64,000 nucleotides of DNA from Epiperipatus broadwayi (taxonomy: Eukaryota > Onychophora > Udeonychophora > Euonychophora > Peripatidae): NCBI GenBank assembly GCA_028023455.1, contig JAQFVV010000036.1:8564007-8628006 (forward strand), written 5' to 3'. The number at the start of each line of letters is the position of its first letter. The stretch's first letter is position 1. A program made the translations under genes and the position numbers. The notes below the pieces were generated by a model, which ran no database searches, was not told the origin of the DNA, and saw nothing but the letters and a program-made list of their open reading frames with translations. Shown piece after piece: positions 1 through 11,402 of this stretch.

Positions 1-1660
1 GAACACGTTGCAGTGAAACACATGCTGGACATATTAAATTATAAAGTGGTGACTATATAAGTAAATATAAATGTAAACTTTTGTACATGAAAAAGTGAGA
101 CAACCCCTGAAAATAAGCCCCAAGGATTTTTTGGAACAAAAATTAATATAAGATCTGGTCTTATTTTCAAGGAATATTACCATATAATTTATTTACACTT
201 TCTCTTAAAAAATATTAATATTGTTTCTAAGTCTCATGCAATAATTTGTTCCAATATTTTTTTATTTGCTTTCTTAGTATATCTAAAGTACATTTAACAT
301 TTTTTTTTTAGATTAAGTGACTAGAGGATGTGTTTTACTTTTTGATTACTGATGACACAGATTATCATAAATGAGAGTTCCTATGCTTCACTTTAATTGT
401 AAGTTCATGAAAGATATAATAAACTTGTTATAAAAGTCCAGTTTTAAACTTTATTTGTCAAAATATGTACTTTATGAAAAATATAGAATTAATTAACCTT
501 AAAAGTGTTTAAGCTTTTAAATTAAAAAGAAATTTAAATTTATAATAATGAATGTATTTATCAGATTTATTGCTTTCTATGATAGGCAATTTTATTATGT
601 AATATTTTATTTTTGTATAAAATAAACCAAACTTACTGTAAAAATTATATCTTCAACCAATGGTTCTGTAAATAATATAAATAACTGGGTTTTTAAACAT
701 GATATTCTTTTTTAAATGCTAATACAGAATTTTAGAATAATAAAAATAATTTTTCTATCTTTGTAGTATTAAAATGTTTGATGACTATAAAAAAAATATC
801 AATCTGGAAAAAGGAAGACATGTTGGAAACTGTTTAAAACTATTAAATGTTTTAATAAAATTTGTTAAGGTAAAACATTAAAGATAACTTAATCTTCTTT
901 TCAGACAATATATTTTATTACAAAATTTAGAACCCAATTTTTTACTAAAATGTAAACTACTTTCTTATGAAATGGTATATATGTGAAGAGAGTATTTAAC
1001 TGGGAGGGGGAGATTAACAATGGAGATAGAATATCAAGAGATTAATTAATGTATTATTTTCATTTTGTGGTAACTTATATTACTTTATACAAATTATTTT
1101 TTATAATTCAAATACAATATTCCATTACTTTTAAGATGGTTGGATGATCAGAAAAATGCAACAATAAGTATTTTTTTCTTAAAAAAATATCCAAAAATTG
1201 TCTGCGTGCTTTATTACCTATGTTTTAAGATATCAAAAGTTAATTTAGAACTGCAGATAAAAAATGTGACATATCATACTTACTGGGTAAAAGTATTAAA
1301 GAGTAAAGGTGAAAAAGTACATTTTTGGGGGTAACACTTTTTTATAATTGTTTATTGTATTATTAGGGGCTCTGCTTCCTATGTCTTAGATTCTGACTAA
1401 ATTCAGTCATTTATTGTCCAAAGGCAAAATAAATAAATAAATAAACCACTGATTATGATTTTTTTTTTAAAAAAAATTAACACGTATAATATCCACATAG
1501 GACGTTTTATTCTTTTATTATTTGAGTCCGAGCAGATTTAACGTTAAATAAATAATTAATAATAGTTTTTAACTACAGATGCCATATTTCAAAGTTTAAT
1601 TTTACCCACAATTCATTTTAAAATCACGTGGATTAGAATGTTATAAAAGAGTTGCCATAG
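1..1660. other. AT-rich spacer
   Basis: No gene seen. Contains homopolymer A/T runs, an AAATAAATAAATAA stretch near 1426-1443 and one 64-codon open frame (1140-1334) that looks like chance. Confidence 0.6.
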
Positions 1661-1752
1661 TTTTTTTTTTCATATATCAAATGCGTTGATCGGGAAGCGA
1701 ACCCGGGCCAGCTGCTTGGAAGGTAGCTATGCTAACCGCTAGGCCACCAACG
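1661..1752 (-). mobile_element. tRNA-headed short SINE, copy 1
   Basis: The minus-strand head reads CGTTGGTGGCCTAGCGGTTA, with an A-box-like TAGCGGTTAGC and B box GGTTCGCTTCC (1693-1703). The ends CGTTGGT/ATCAACG pair, and the anticodon-like loop CTTCCAA would give TCC (Gly-like). It is followed by a short GCATTTGATATATG body and an A-tail (plus-strand T run at 1661-1670). The poly-A tail and relatives at 5.2, 36.0 and 52.0 kb argue against a functional tRNA gene. Confidence 0.7.
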
Positions 1753-2142
1753 AAATTCAAGTTCTAGTTCCTGCTTTAAATAAGACTGTAATTATTTCAT
1801 AAAATGCAACTTTTTTAAAAAATATATATTTAGAACAAACATATTGTTAAATAAATAATTATTAATACTTTTTCAGAGTAGTGTATTTTTTTACTACAGG
1901 AGCTCTTTTTTGCCAGATTTTTTAGAAACAGTTTTTTTTTTTTTAAAAAAAAAATAAGAGTAACGATTTTAGTCGGTTATTACCAAGTTGCATTCTGGGA
2001 TTATTTAAATTCATTTGGTACTCTTTTCTTTCATTTACTTATTTATATTTGTAGAATAGATTTTGTTGCAGCTATACTATTAGAATTTGATTCATTTTTT
2101 AGAAGATCACGTCAGAAGTCAAAGCTAATAAATATTATGGAA

Positions 2143-2428
2143 AAGCCAATAAATATACATGACCACAAACTGTTGTTAAACAGGCAAAACTCACCATACA
2201 TATTGACACACACACAGCAAGCTAGAGTAATCAATGGATCATAAGATCTAGGTGCAGTGCTCTCAGATCCAAGACTCCTCATTGATGAAGGCCACAAACC
2301 AGAAACTAGTCTGGGGATATTGGATGAGTAGGCACTAGATGGGGATTTTATCCACAAGCCTTCTGACATCCATTGATTACTCTAGCTTGCTGTGTGTGGC
2401 AATACGTATAGTGAGTTTTGCCTGTTTT
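2143..2428. mobile_element. Foldback element family A, copy 1
   Basis: The outer arms AAACAGGCAAAACTCACCAT and GTGAGTTTTGCCTGTTTT are inverted repeats. Inside is the family core AAACTAGTCTGGGGATATTG. It is flanked by an identical 13-base direct repeat, AAATATTATGGAA, at 2130-2142 and 2429-2441, consistent with a target-site duplication. No transposase is encoded. Confidence 0.7.
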
Positions 2429-2441
2429 AAATATTATGGAA

Positions 2442-4552
2442 CATGAATAAATAAATATATTAGTCACCGATCAATTAACAATAGTATTTCATTATGTGTT
2501 TAAAAATAAAATGAAAAAAAAATTGTAAAGTTTGTTTTTAAAAGAGCAAGTGTTGGAAAATAGTTGATATTTTATGCTAGACTCCTAAACTCCACAACAT
2601 AAATATGAGAATACAAAATCTCCCAGTGATACGACAGTGATAATAATATGTAAAAATAATATACCAGCATGCAAAGCGAAATTTAATGAAATTAACATTA
2701 TAGCACTAACATCTACAAAACGGTTCATACATTTTTGGCTGCCTAGGCATCAAAATGGACAGAATTAAAAGAGAATATGAAGAAAAATATGAATATTGTG
2801 CATAGTTTATGTAAAAAAGAAGCATATTGGTTAATGACTTGATGTTTGAGCACATGGAGTGTTAGAGTAGGTGGTTTCACTGATATTCTGATTAATTTAC
2901 GTCAGCCAGCTGAGAATCAATGCTGAATCCTTTAGCTGTCAATCCACCACTGTAACGGTAAGCTTAATTTCACAAACCACAGTTTGTCAAAACTAGTGGT
3001 AACCGAACAATAATGATACTATCTACATAAGATAATTTTTTCTATCATCGATTTGGTTTTATTAATAACTACAAAAGACAAATTTAACAAATTTGAGAAT
3101 ATAGTAAAGAAATTTAATTAAAAGTGGATTATAAGTTTGCTGAGTTTGACCAAAAAACAGAATATATTGAATATCATTCATCTTTTTCTCATGTGTGTGG
3201 TCATGTGTATCGATTGTATGAGATAAAGTGATGGCCAAGGGGGAACTTGAATGTCTGTATTCAGGTCCGCCATATTACGTCTAAGTTCCAAGTATATAAA
3301 TTATACTTGTATCCAAATATTACAAAAACTTAAACAATTTGATCAAAACAAGTAAGAAGTGAAATCATATATTTAAATTCAAATGTTTTATTATCATTAA
3401 GAAGATAGTTGCAAAATAGGTATATAGCGCTACAGGAGTATGGCATTTCCCTCAAAACTTACAACATAGCGTGTTCACCATGCATTAATGATTAGGGGTA
3501 ACCAGAACTCTGGACTTTCTAGTTAATAATAGTCAGACAGTTATTTATTGTTTAATGCTAAATGGCACAACTCGATTGTCTATGAGAAACCATATGAAAA
3601 AAACAATTTGGCATAAAAATTTATACATCAATTCTGATACAAATGTAAAAAAAAGTATTTTCCAAATTAAGATGTATCAGGTTACTATAAACATTCCAAT
3701 ATAAACTCATCTATCTCTATTACGTATTATCAGGGATTATTAAAATATGTTATTAATAAAATAATTCAAAATTTGCTAATAAAACAAGTACAAACATAAA
3801 ATTTAGATAATATATTTGTTTTTGCATATCATCAAATGCAAATTATAATAACTTTTAAAGTTAATTTAAATTAATAAGCTCCAGCGAAGGTATTATATTC
3901 TCGTGGTTTTTAATATGTGGCTGACCTTTGATTTGAATTGTATGTATATTTGTCTAAGTTTTTGTTAATTTATTAAAATTCTAATATTTGTCATACTTTC
4001 AAAACGTGAAAATAAATTACTACTACTTCATTTAAATTTTTTTTCTTAAAAAGTCAAAATATATTTTCGTGAATTCTAAAAGTTTTCTGGGCACAAAATA
4101 TCTATGTTTTCTGCATACTTACCCTGCATTGTCAACCATAAAAATTCTTCTTGATATAATTTGAAATAACTTAACATTTTTTGTTTCTTTATTAAGCAAA
4201 ATTTAACAGATTTTTGTAGACTATAAAAGTTTTATTTTATTTTTTTTTGATGTGAGGAAAAAAAACAAAAGCATTTTTTTTCTATCTAAAGTAAAAAATT
4301 TTAATTCACTATAAAGGAAATTAAGATATTTTTAGGGTCCCTTAAAGTATTATAGATGGTAAGTACTTTGCTTATTGGGCCTATTGGATAAGTCTGACAA
4401 ACCTATTGACTAAATTAATGAGCCTATTATCAGAGCGCATTATTTATAGTATCGATGAAATTATGAATTTTTTCATTATCAAGATGTTGAACAGAGAGAT
4501 AGACCGCCTTTTACTACATCTTCATAACTATTAATAATATTACATCACATGA
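2442..4552. other. AT-rich spacer
   Basis: Apart from the partial family B unit at 3.2 kb I see nothing. There are no long frames, no RNA genes and no clear repeats. Confidence 0.6.
3185..3300. repeat. Dispersed repeat family B, partial
   Basis: Shows the family wording TGTGTGTGGTCATGTGTATC followed by TGTATGAGATAAAGTG and a degenerate tRNA-B-box-like TATTCAGGTCC. Only about one quarter of the unit is present. Confidence 0.5.
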
Positions 4553-4690
4553 TCACCATTTCTTATGCTTTCTCAAGCTGTTAAAACAGGAAAGTAGTGC
4601 CATTCAGTGCAAGCTTTCTGGTATCCATTGATTACTCTGGCTTGCACTATGTGGCACTACTGTATGGAGAGTTTTGCCTGTATTAATAAT
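4553..4690. mobile_element. Foldback element family A, copy 2 (internally deleted)
   Basis: Begins TCACATGATCACCATTTCTT, as in copies 4 and 5, and ends GGAGAGTTTTGCCTGT. The family core is missing, so only the two arms and a short hairpin (GTGCAAGC ... GCTTGCAC) remain. Confidence 0.65.
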
Positions 4691-5196
4691 ATTGTTGGAG
4701 TAGATCACTATTCATACGCATTTGAAACCAAAAATAGACAGGTATTTATTTGTACATCGTCTTTGGACAGTTTGGGCTTTGGCTGTGTGTTAAATAACTC
4801 AACGAGTCAGCCTATAGACAAGTGATATATATTAAATTGTATATCTAATTGCATTTTTAACACCTAGTCAATAATTATATGATCAAGTACAATATACGAT
4901 TATCATTAGTAGTAAATTTTTTTTTGCTTTCAGGAGTAAGAGTAATTCTTTTAGCATCTTATTATTTAGTGTTGCATCATTTATTAATCTCTCTGAATAA
5001 CTGAAATACATATCACAAATTAAAATTAAAAAATAAACTGAAAATTTTGATTGAAATACGAAATAGAATGAAAGTTTCTAAGACCTCATATTCCTTATAT
5101 GTAAGCGTATAACTCAGTCAATTATATAATCAACTTTATTAAAAAGCTAAAATATATACAGATTATTTAAGTGACATCTATTAAACCACTTTATAA

Positions 5197-5300
5197 AGTA
5201 GCCGGGAGGTCAGCGCAGCTGCTATGCAAACAAGTAGTTGGTTGCAGACAGTTATTGTGGGTTCGCCTCCCAACCGATGCTATGACATATGAAAAAAATA
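5197..5300 (+). mobile_element. tRNA-headed short SINE, copy 2
   Basis: The head AGCCGGGAGGTCAGCGCAGC has an A-box-like GGTCAGCGC. B box GGTTCGCCTCC lies at 5260-5270. The shared body GATGCTATGACATATG and an A-rich tail follow. The same body and head wording recur at 36.0 and 52.0 kb. Confidence 0.7.
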
Positions 5301-5544
5301 ATTAATAATCATATTAATTATGTTTAAGGGCTTGACACAGGGATTGAATGAGTTTACCTAAAACTGGATCTTATGATGGTATTATTATAGTTTTAATTAA
5401 GAAATGATTGATATATGTATAGGACTATTTTTATTATTTATTTTAAGATGGGAATTTTTTTTAGCCTAATTATTTGTAGTTTGTCTGCTGAGCAATTAAA
5501 AATTTCCCGTTTTACAATAAAATAAAAATAATGAAAATATATGA

Positions 5545-5811
5545 ATGTATAAATATTCATTATTAAAGATGCAATGTCGATTGTTTTATTGGAAAGATAT
5601 GGTTGAAGATAGAACGCATTGGAGAGTTGCAATTAGACATGGTGTCGAAGTAGTTCAGGAAGAAAAGTTTACTGCAGAAGTTAAAAAATTCCATCGAGAA
5701 ATATCAAATAAGCAGGATGGACCAACATATTCCATATGTGGACTTCATTGCAAAACTCATCTGTATTGTATTATTATCATTATTGCTGCTGACCCACACA
5801 TTTATATGTAA
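5545..5811 (+). pseudogene. Probable LINE C-terminal remnant
   Basis: An 88-codon frame whose middle part, WKDMVEDRTHWRVAIRHGVE, resembles the conserved tail of endonuclease-reverse transcriptases, where the pattern is W..LA.DR..WR..V..G. It continues basic and charged, then YSICGLHCKTHL, a possible degenerate Cys/His finger of the kind that ends such proteins. ATTATTATCATTATT follows, like an RTE tail. No RT motifs are visible upstream, so if the assignment is right this is a strongly 5'-truncated copy. Assigned from recalled family patterns only. Confidence 0.4.
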
Positions 5812-6700
5812 TGTTTCAAAATTAATTCGCTTTGCTACTATTATTATAAACAATTAAAATGCCTCAGCATAAAACAATTTTATTAGTAAAAGGTGTAATA
5901 CTTTTCTTTTATTTTCCTTTTTAATAGATATATATGTAGAGAGAGAAAAAGAGAAATGTCTTAAACACTTAGGCTAAAAGAAATGAATTTTTAAATCAAT
6001 AAAGTCATTTATTTCTAAATATTTTAAATTGGTTTATACTTTTTAATTGACAAGTCTGAGATTTTTTTATATTTTGCTAACAATGAATTAAATGATAAAA
6101 ATATATAATTTGAACCGTAAGATTAAATATATATTTTTAATATTTCGAATTAACTCTAGATGTCACTGCTATTATAGACAACTGAAATGCCTTTTAGTTA
6201 TAAAACAAAAAGTATTTCAATTGTTTATAACAACAGTATCATTAAAGAGTTAATCTTGAAACATTACAACTGTCTTGACACCAGGTTGAGATAGTTAATT
6301 GTTATTGATATTGGGATTGTCAAATGTTGACTGATTCTAATGATATTTAACATTGTAAGTATAGTATACATGATATATTTTTATTATTAAATTCATTATT
6401 GACAGGATTTATGAATAAGAAAAAATCTCAAACTTGACAATTAAAGATTATCAATCAATTCAAAATATTTTGAAATAAAATTCTTGATTGATTTAAAAAT
6501 TAATTTGTTCTAACTAAATGTTTGAGACATGACTCTACATATAATATAAAAGGAAGATAAAGGCAGTTTCACTCAATTCACTAAGAAAGTTATCTTATGT
6601 CATGGCTAAAAAAATATTTCAAATGTCTATAATAACAGTGGTAATGAGAATTAATCTTGATATATTACAAATATTTATTTAACACCATAAATGTTGTATA
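5812..6700 (+). repeat. Three degenerate copies of a ~100-base motif
   Basis: AATTAATTCGCTTTGCTACT (5820), AATTAACTCTAGATGTCACT (6149) and the segment at 6590-6690 share the order TATTATAAACAATTAAAATG, then TAAAACAATTT, then TTAATCTTGA. The alignment is loose and made by eye. Confidence 0.4.
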
Positions 6701-7296
6701 TTTATTTCTAAGAGTTTTAAAACATGTATATTTGGAGATCATTTCACAAATCATATTGCACCCACATATATATAACAATATGTTCATTTCTATATATACA
6801 TAATATTCAAAACTCGTTTGTCAAAGAATGCACATATGTAAATTAATCAATTTAAATTAAAAATACAGAAAGAAATAAAATTTAAATAAATTCAATTTTT
6901 TTCTTGTGGCATTCACAGACTGGACTATCACTTCAGCAAAGCCACATCAGACCTCCATTATGCTTAGTGAATAAAAGAAAGAAAAAACACTATCTACCAA
7001 TCTAACATAAACATTTTGAGAAACTTAACAGGTTATGTTTGAGTAAACCTGATAAAAATGAAGAAACAATGCTTATTTCAAATTGCAAAGCTGAGATTAT
7101 TAAAAATATTATGGCCATATATGAATTATGTAATACTTCTCATTGGGATGAAAACAAACTAAGATTATATTGCTTTGTATGTTTTATATTTCAAAAATCT
7201 GTTTAGTCTTTATCTTAACTATTTTAAGTTTATATTTAATACAAATAGGTTATATCTTGTGAACTGATTAAAACAGAAAACAAACAAATAATTCAA

Positions 7297-7596
7297 GTTA
7301 GTTGCATTTTAATGCAGCTAGAAAAAAAAAACTTTGCTCTGAATTATATATGTATGATTATGTTGACATTTTGTAAAGAACTTTTTAATATATGTTAACC
7401 AAATGTTATTTTGTATAAAATTGTTAGTTTTAAGGAAGGAAAATTAATTAAAATTAGTTACATTTTAATGCAGCTGGAGGAAAGTAAGGAAGAAAAAATT
7501 TCTCTGTATTATAATGTACATTGTGTTAGAATTTTGTGAAGAACCTTTCTTTTAATGATAATTGTTAACCAAATGTTACTTTGTATCAATTGTCAG
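7297..7596 (+). repeat. ~150-base imperfect tandem duplication
   Basis: AGTTGCATTTTAATGCAGCT at 7299 recurs as AGTTACATTTTAATGCAGCT at 7456, and GTTAACCAAATGTTATTTTG at 7394 as GTTAACCAAATGTTACTTTG at 7564. Two units, with divergent poly-A/purine stretches in the middle. Confidence 0.8.
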
Positions 7597-8440
7597 ATAA
7601 AAAAGATTAATAATTGAAAATGTAATATTTATTTTAAATGTAATATATCTATGTATAAATTGTCCAAGTGTTAAATATTTATAGTAAGTAATTATTAACA
7701 GGTTTAAGTAAATGATTTAATTGTTTTCATTTGGGTTCATTTTCTCATAGTTAACTCTGCATTTGATACCATATATAATAAAATACTAGAATTAACTTTA
7801 CAACTTTCTTTTATTAATGTATTAGAGCTAGTTTGTGACTTCTTTGCAGCAATTGACAGTAAATTGCTGCTTAAGATGTCAATCATGACATAATCTAGAT
7901 ATATACATTTACACACACACATACATTAAGGTGAAACAAAGGTCTGAATTAAATTGCTGATAAATTTCTGTTTAAACTATTATCAAATTAAATGTTGCGT
8001 TGAGACTAAATAAAAACGGTTTTTATGTATTTAGTAGGTTTCATCTAATTCCAAACCGCTGATAACTTTTGAAAAAAACACGTGACAGTAAAAATTGGCA
8101 GCATTTTCATCAAAAATCCTATAAATTTCTATAGCGGACTGAAGTTAAAATTAGCACTACTAATATTATTATATATCTATATGGTGTTTATATACAACTA
8201 TTAAGTTATCAAAATTTTTACATATATATTGTTTTTGAGTTGCATAAGTTGGCTGGAAAATATGTTTGGTTTCATAATATCTAGTAATCGTGATAGTCAA
8301 TTAATTCCAAAAAAGACTTACAAGTTTCACTGAAGCTCAGTCATAATTAGTATTCCATACGTGCTGGAACATGTGTCCTCTCTAAAAATAAAGGCAAATG
8401 TTTCTATTTAATAGTCAATTGTATAATGTTATTGTAAAAT

Positions 8441-8773
8441 TTGGTATTCTGGGATCAATTTCTACTGAAATCTAATCTTGGTTACTGCAGATTAAATATG
8501 ATTATTTGTGTTTTTGAACTTATCGAGAGTAAATTTAGCCTTAATGAAAGGGTTAAGGTTCATATAAGTAGAGTTAAACATAGGTATCTTAACTCAGCTT
8601 TATATATTCATGAACTGAATACAGGTCATAGAATAATGTTTAACAATGATTTAGTTATTTTTCATGAAAAGAATGTGTTAAAAAGAAGAATAAAGAAGAC
8701 TTTGATGATAAATCTTCTTGATTCTGAGGCTATCAATCTTATGAAGACTTCTTTTCATATTAAGGGAAGGTGA
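8441..8773 (+). pseudogene. Possible Penelope-like element C-terminal (GIY-YIG) remnant
   Basis: An open frame of 110 codons. From residue 35 on, SLNERVKVHISRVKH, NSALYIHELNTGHRIMFNN and VIFHEKNVLKRRIKKTLMI match the layout of the C-terminal GIY-YIG endonuclease of Penelope-like retroelements: L..R...H, then SAL..H....GH.I.F.N, then a charged R..KE helix. The GIY-YIG start itself is not visible and the first 34 residues look unrelated. A 3' (AT)n run follows at 8813-8834. Non-coding decay or another GIY-YIG protein are alternatives. Confidence 0.45.
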
Positions 8774-8969
8774 AGTTTGAAATGAATTATGGGAAAGTTT
8801 GTTGGTTTGTATATATATATATATATATATATATGTTTTCCTTTAGGTTGATTTTCACTTGAGAAGGTCTATTTGTAGTAGATGAAACCATGGTTGTGTA
8901 AGGATTTTGGTAAAATTTAGGATTTAATCTAGTATTGTATTGATTTATGATTTTGCATATATATATATT

Positions 8970-10445
8970 ATAATGGTCAGGGTGAATTTGATTGGAACAT
9001 GGAAAATTTATATAGTAGGCAGATTTGTACTGTTAAGAGCTAATTTTTAAATATAAATTTTATTACAACCGTCAGCCATGCCATTAGCTCAAGGAGATGC
9101 AGAGATTTGTAATAAAACTTGCTTAAAAAACATTTTAAAAAAAATTTCAATAAAATAAATAAATAAGCTACTGCCAGAAATAGCACACACAAAAAAATTT
9201 ATTGATGCATATATAAATATTTAAAAATTGAGGAATAAAGATGATCTTAAATTTGTTATTTTTATATTTAAAATTTAAATTTTAGAAATTTGCACAGATG
9301 GATTTTAATAAGAGTTTGTTTTATAATGTTGTGTATAGATACACTACACAGATTTGTTCGAAAAAGAAAATATTCTATAGCCTTATTTAACACTAGGCCA
9401 AAAGTTTGCAGTCAAACTAATGCCAATCTATCTGATACATCAATGTATTCAATGCAGCATGAATATGACAGCACAGCACCATACTTTCAGGAATACACAT
9501 CTGAACAGCATGGGTTATATAGAGAAATTGTCTCTCATCCAATACAGGAATGTTACATCTGTCTGGTGAGAAAAACAATAAAATAAATAAATAGAAAACT
9601 TCAGAGGAAGGAATTGTGGCCCTTTTTGCTGACTCACCATCCCATTCCATAGGCTAAAGAGGTGATAGAAGGAGCAGGGAAGATGTCTGCTTCCGATGGT
9701 TGATAAGATTGGGATTACGTTTCCCAAGTGTGACATAAAGGTGATCCTGCACGATCTTCATACTACATTTACTAATTACACCAATATATCCAATACATTA
9801 ATACAATTTAACTGTGAAACAACTAACCCAAGATTAACCCTCCCTTAAACTAACATAAACTTAATGAATCTATATAGCCATCCACATCCAACTTAAATTT
9901 AAATACATTCAAATAATTTAATTAATACAAAATTATTAAAGAAAGAAAAATAGAAATGATTATTAACTTAGCAATTTATATATAAAATTAATTTAGAAAT
10001 TTTTTTTAAGTAAGATAAGTTCCTTTAAAGTTAAGTTTAACTTATTTTGCTTATAGAAGATATATTGAAATAGTCTATAATGACAAAAGTTCATATTTTC
10101 CATGGTAGATTGCCTGGAGTCTGTTTTGTCCATTTTATAGATTGTCCTTTGAAATGGAGCCACTACTTGCCATTCAGTTGGTCAAGAATCATCATCTGGA
10201 GGCCTCAGCTGGTTTTCCAGAAGTTAAACCTACTGCAGACTCCTACATTATGGAGCCTACAATACAGCTACAGTTTATAGATAGATTAATAGTCAGCCTT
10301 GCAACAACAATTATTTTGCCTTTTATACTTTTGTAGTCTCTTATCAGAAATCCATCAGATTGATCTGTCACTAAATCCTTATGCTCCATTTACAGTCCAT
10401 GCTGTCTTTATGATTCCATTCGTCACTCTGCTTCGAAGTGGAAAA
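8970..10445 (+). repeat. 1.5 kb direct repeat, copy 1
   Basis: Starts near TATAATGGTCAGGGTGAAT and runs to about GATTCCATTCGTCACTC. It aligns along its length with 11305-12850 (offset 2.39-2.42 kb). Relative to copy 2 it lacks about 50 bases near 8995. Within it, 9290-9586 is a frame ending SQTNANLSDTS...ECYICLVRKTIK that has an equal-length counterpart in copy 2. AATAAA-like hexamers follow the stop. Product not recognised. Confidence 0.8.
9290..9586 (+). pseudogene. Exon-like frame in copy 1, unidentified
   Basis: A 98-codon frame. Its second half, SQTNANLSDTSMYSMQHE to ECYICLVRKTIK, matches the same frame in copy 2 (about 11806-11979) without net indels and with the same stop position. 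Just before it, AAAGTTTGCAG could be a splice acceptor in both copies. No domain is recognised; Tyr is abundant, as in cytoplasmic tails, but this is not evidence of function. The first half is probably out of frame, because copy 1 lost one base upstream relative to copy 2. Confidence 0.3.
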
Positions 10446-11250
10446 CAATCTTTAATTTTTTTATCTATATCTCCTCTCTGACTTTTTTAATTATGTATGA
10501 GCCCCAAGGGCTAGTTTGCTTTTCATTTAATTAAAAGAACAATCATTTCCATTTTGAGATTACATAGGAATTAATTAATACCTGTTTCCATTTTCATTTA
10601 TGTTACTTTTAAAAAATAGTAATCTTTAAAATCTTTTTTTTTTATTATAAAAAAGTACGTTCAAATATTTTTTTTTTATTTTCAAAAGAAAAAATACTTT
10701 TAAACTTTTTCATCTGTGCAATATATATATATGTTAAACAACTCTTTTTCATTTTAGCTTTTAGTTTTTAATAAATTTATTTTTATTAACAAACTTGTTT
10801 TTTTTTTTAATTTTAAATTAATGTAACGGCATATGTATACCATTACATATCAGTGAACTTCCTCAAAAAACAAAAACTTTAAAAAAAAGAATTTACTTAG
10901 TGTTAATAATTATGTTACACAAATTAATTATATACTAAACTTTTTTAAAAGACAAAACTTTGGTTAGTAATTATAAGAAAAAAAAATACTGACTATTTTT
11001 TCATTTCTACTCCAGCTAAAATTATGCCTCCTTCCTCAACCATTCCTCTTTTCTACTTTTAATTAGACAAGTTAAACAACTAGATTTTAATTAGACTTTT
11101 TTTTTAAAAAAAATATCTATTACATTTTATTCCTCACATTTATTTAAACATGCACAATTTTTCTTACTGGCAGTACTTTTACACAAAATTCAAGTTTATA
11201 ACTTTATGTAAATATTTTGTTTAAAAAGAAAATGTTACTGGCATAATTTT

Positions 11251-11402
11251 CTTTTAAAATTCAAGGTATTCGTGGTAATGAATATCATGTGACATGCTGG
11301 GCAGCCAATTATAATGATTGGGGTGAATTGATAGGTGGTGTCTTACCATATCTGCTATACAAGGGTGCCACCAGGCCATTTGAACCTGGAAAATTTATAT
11401 AG
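11251..11402 (+). pseudogene. Exon-like open segment at edge of copy 2
   Basis: About 50 codons without a stop: FSFKIQGIRGNEYHVTCW, then GGVLPYLLYKGATRPFE, ending at TAG. The composition looks protein-like and GC is higher than the surroundings. I do not recognise the family. It may be a real exon with its splice donor at the GT near 11399, or a decayed fragment. Confidence 0.3.

Noticed and set aside
1683-1752. Functional tRNA-Gly(TCC) gene
   Set aside because: Acceptor pairing and loop are suggestive, but the T-stem is imperfect, an A-tail follows a short shared body, and related elements occur elsewhere. A SINE fits better.
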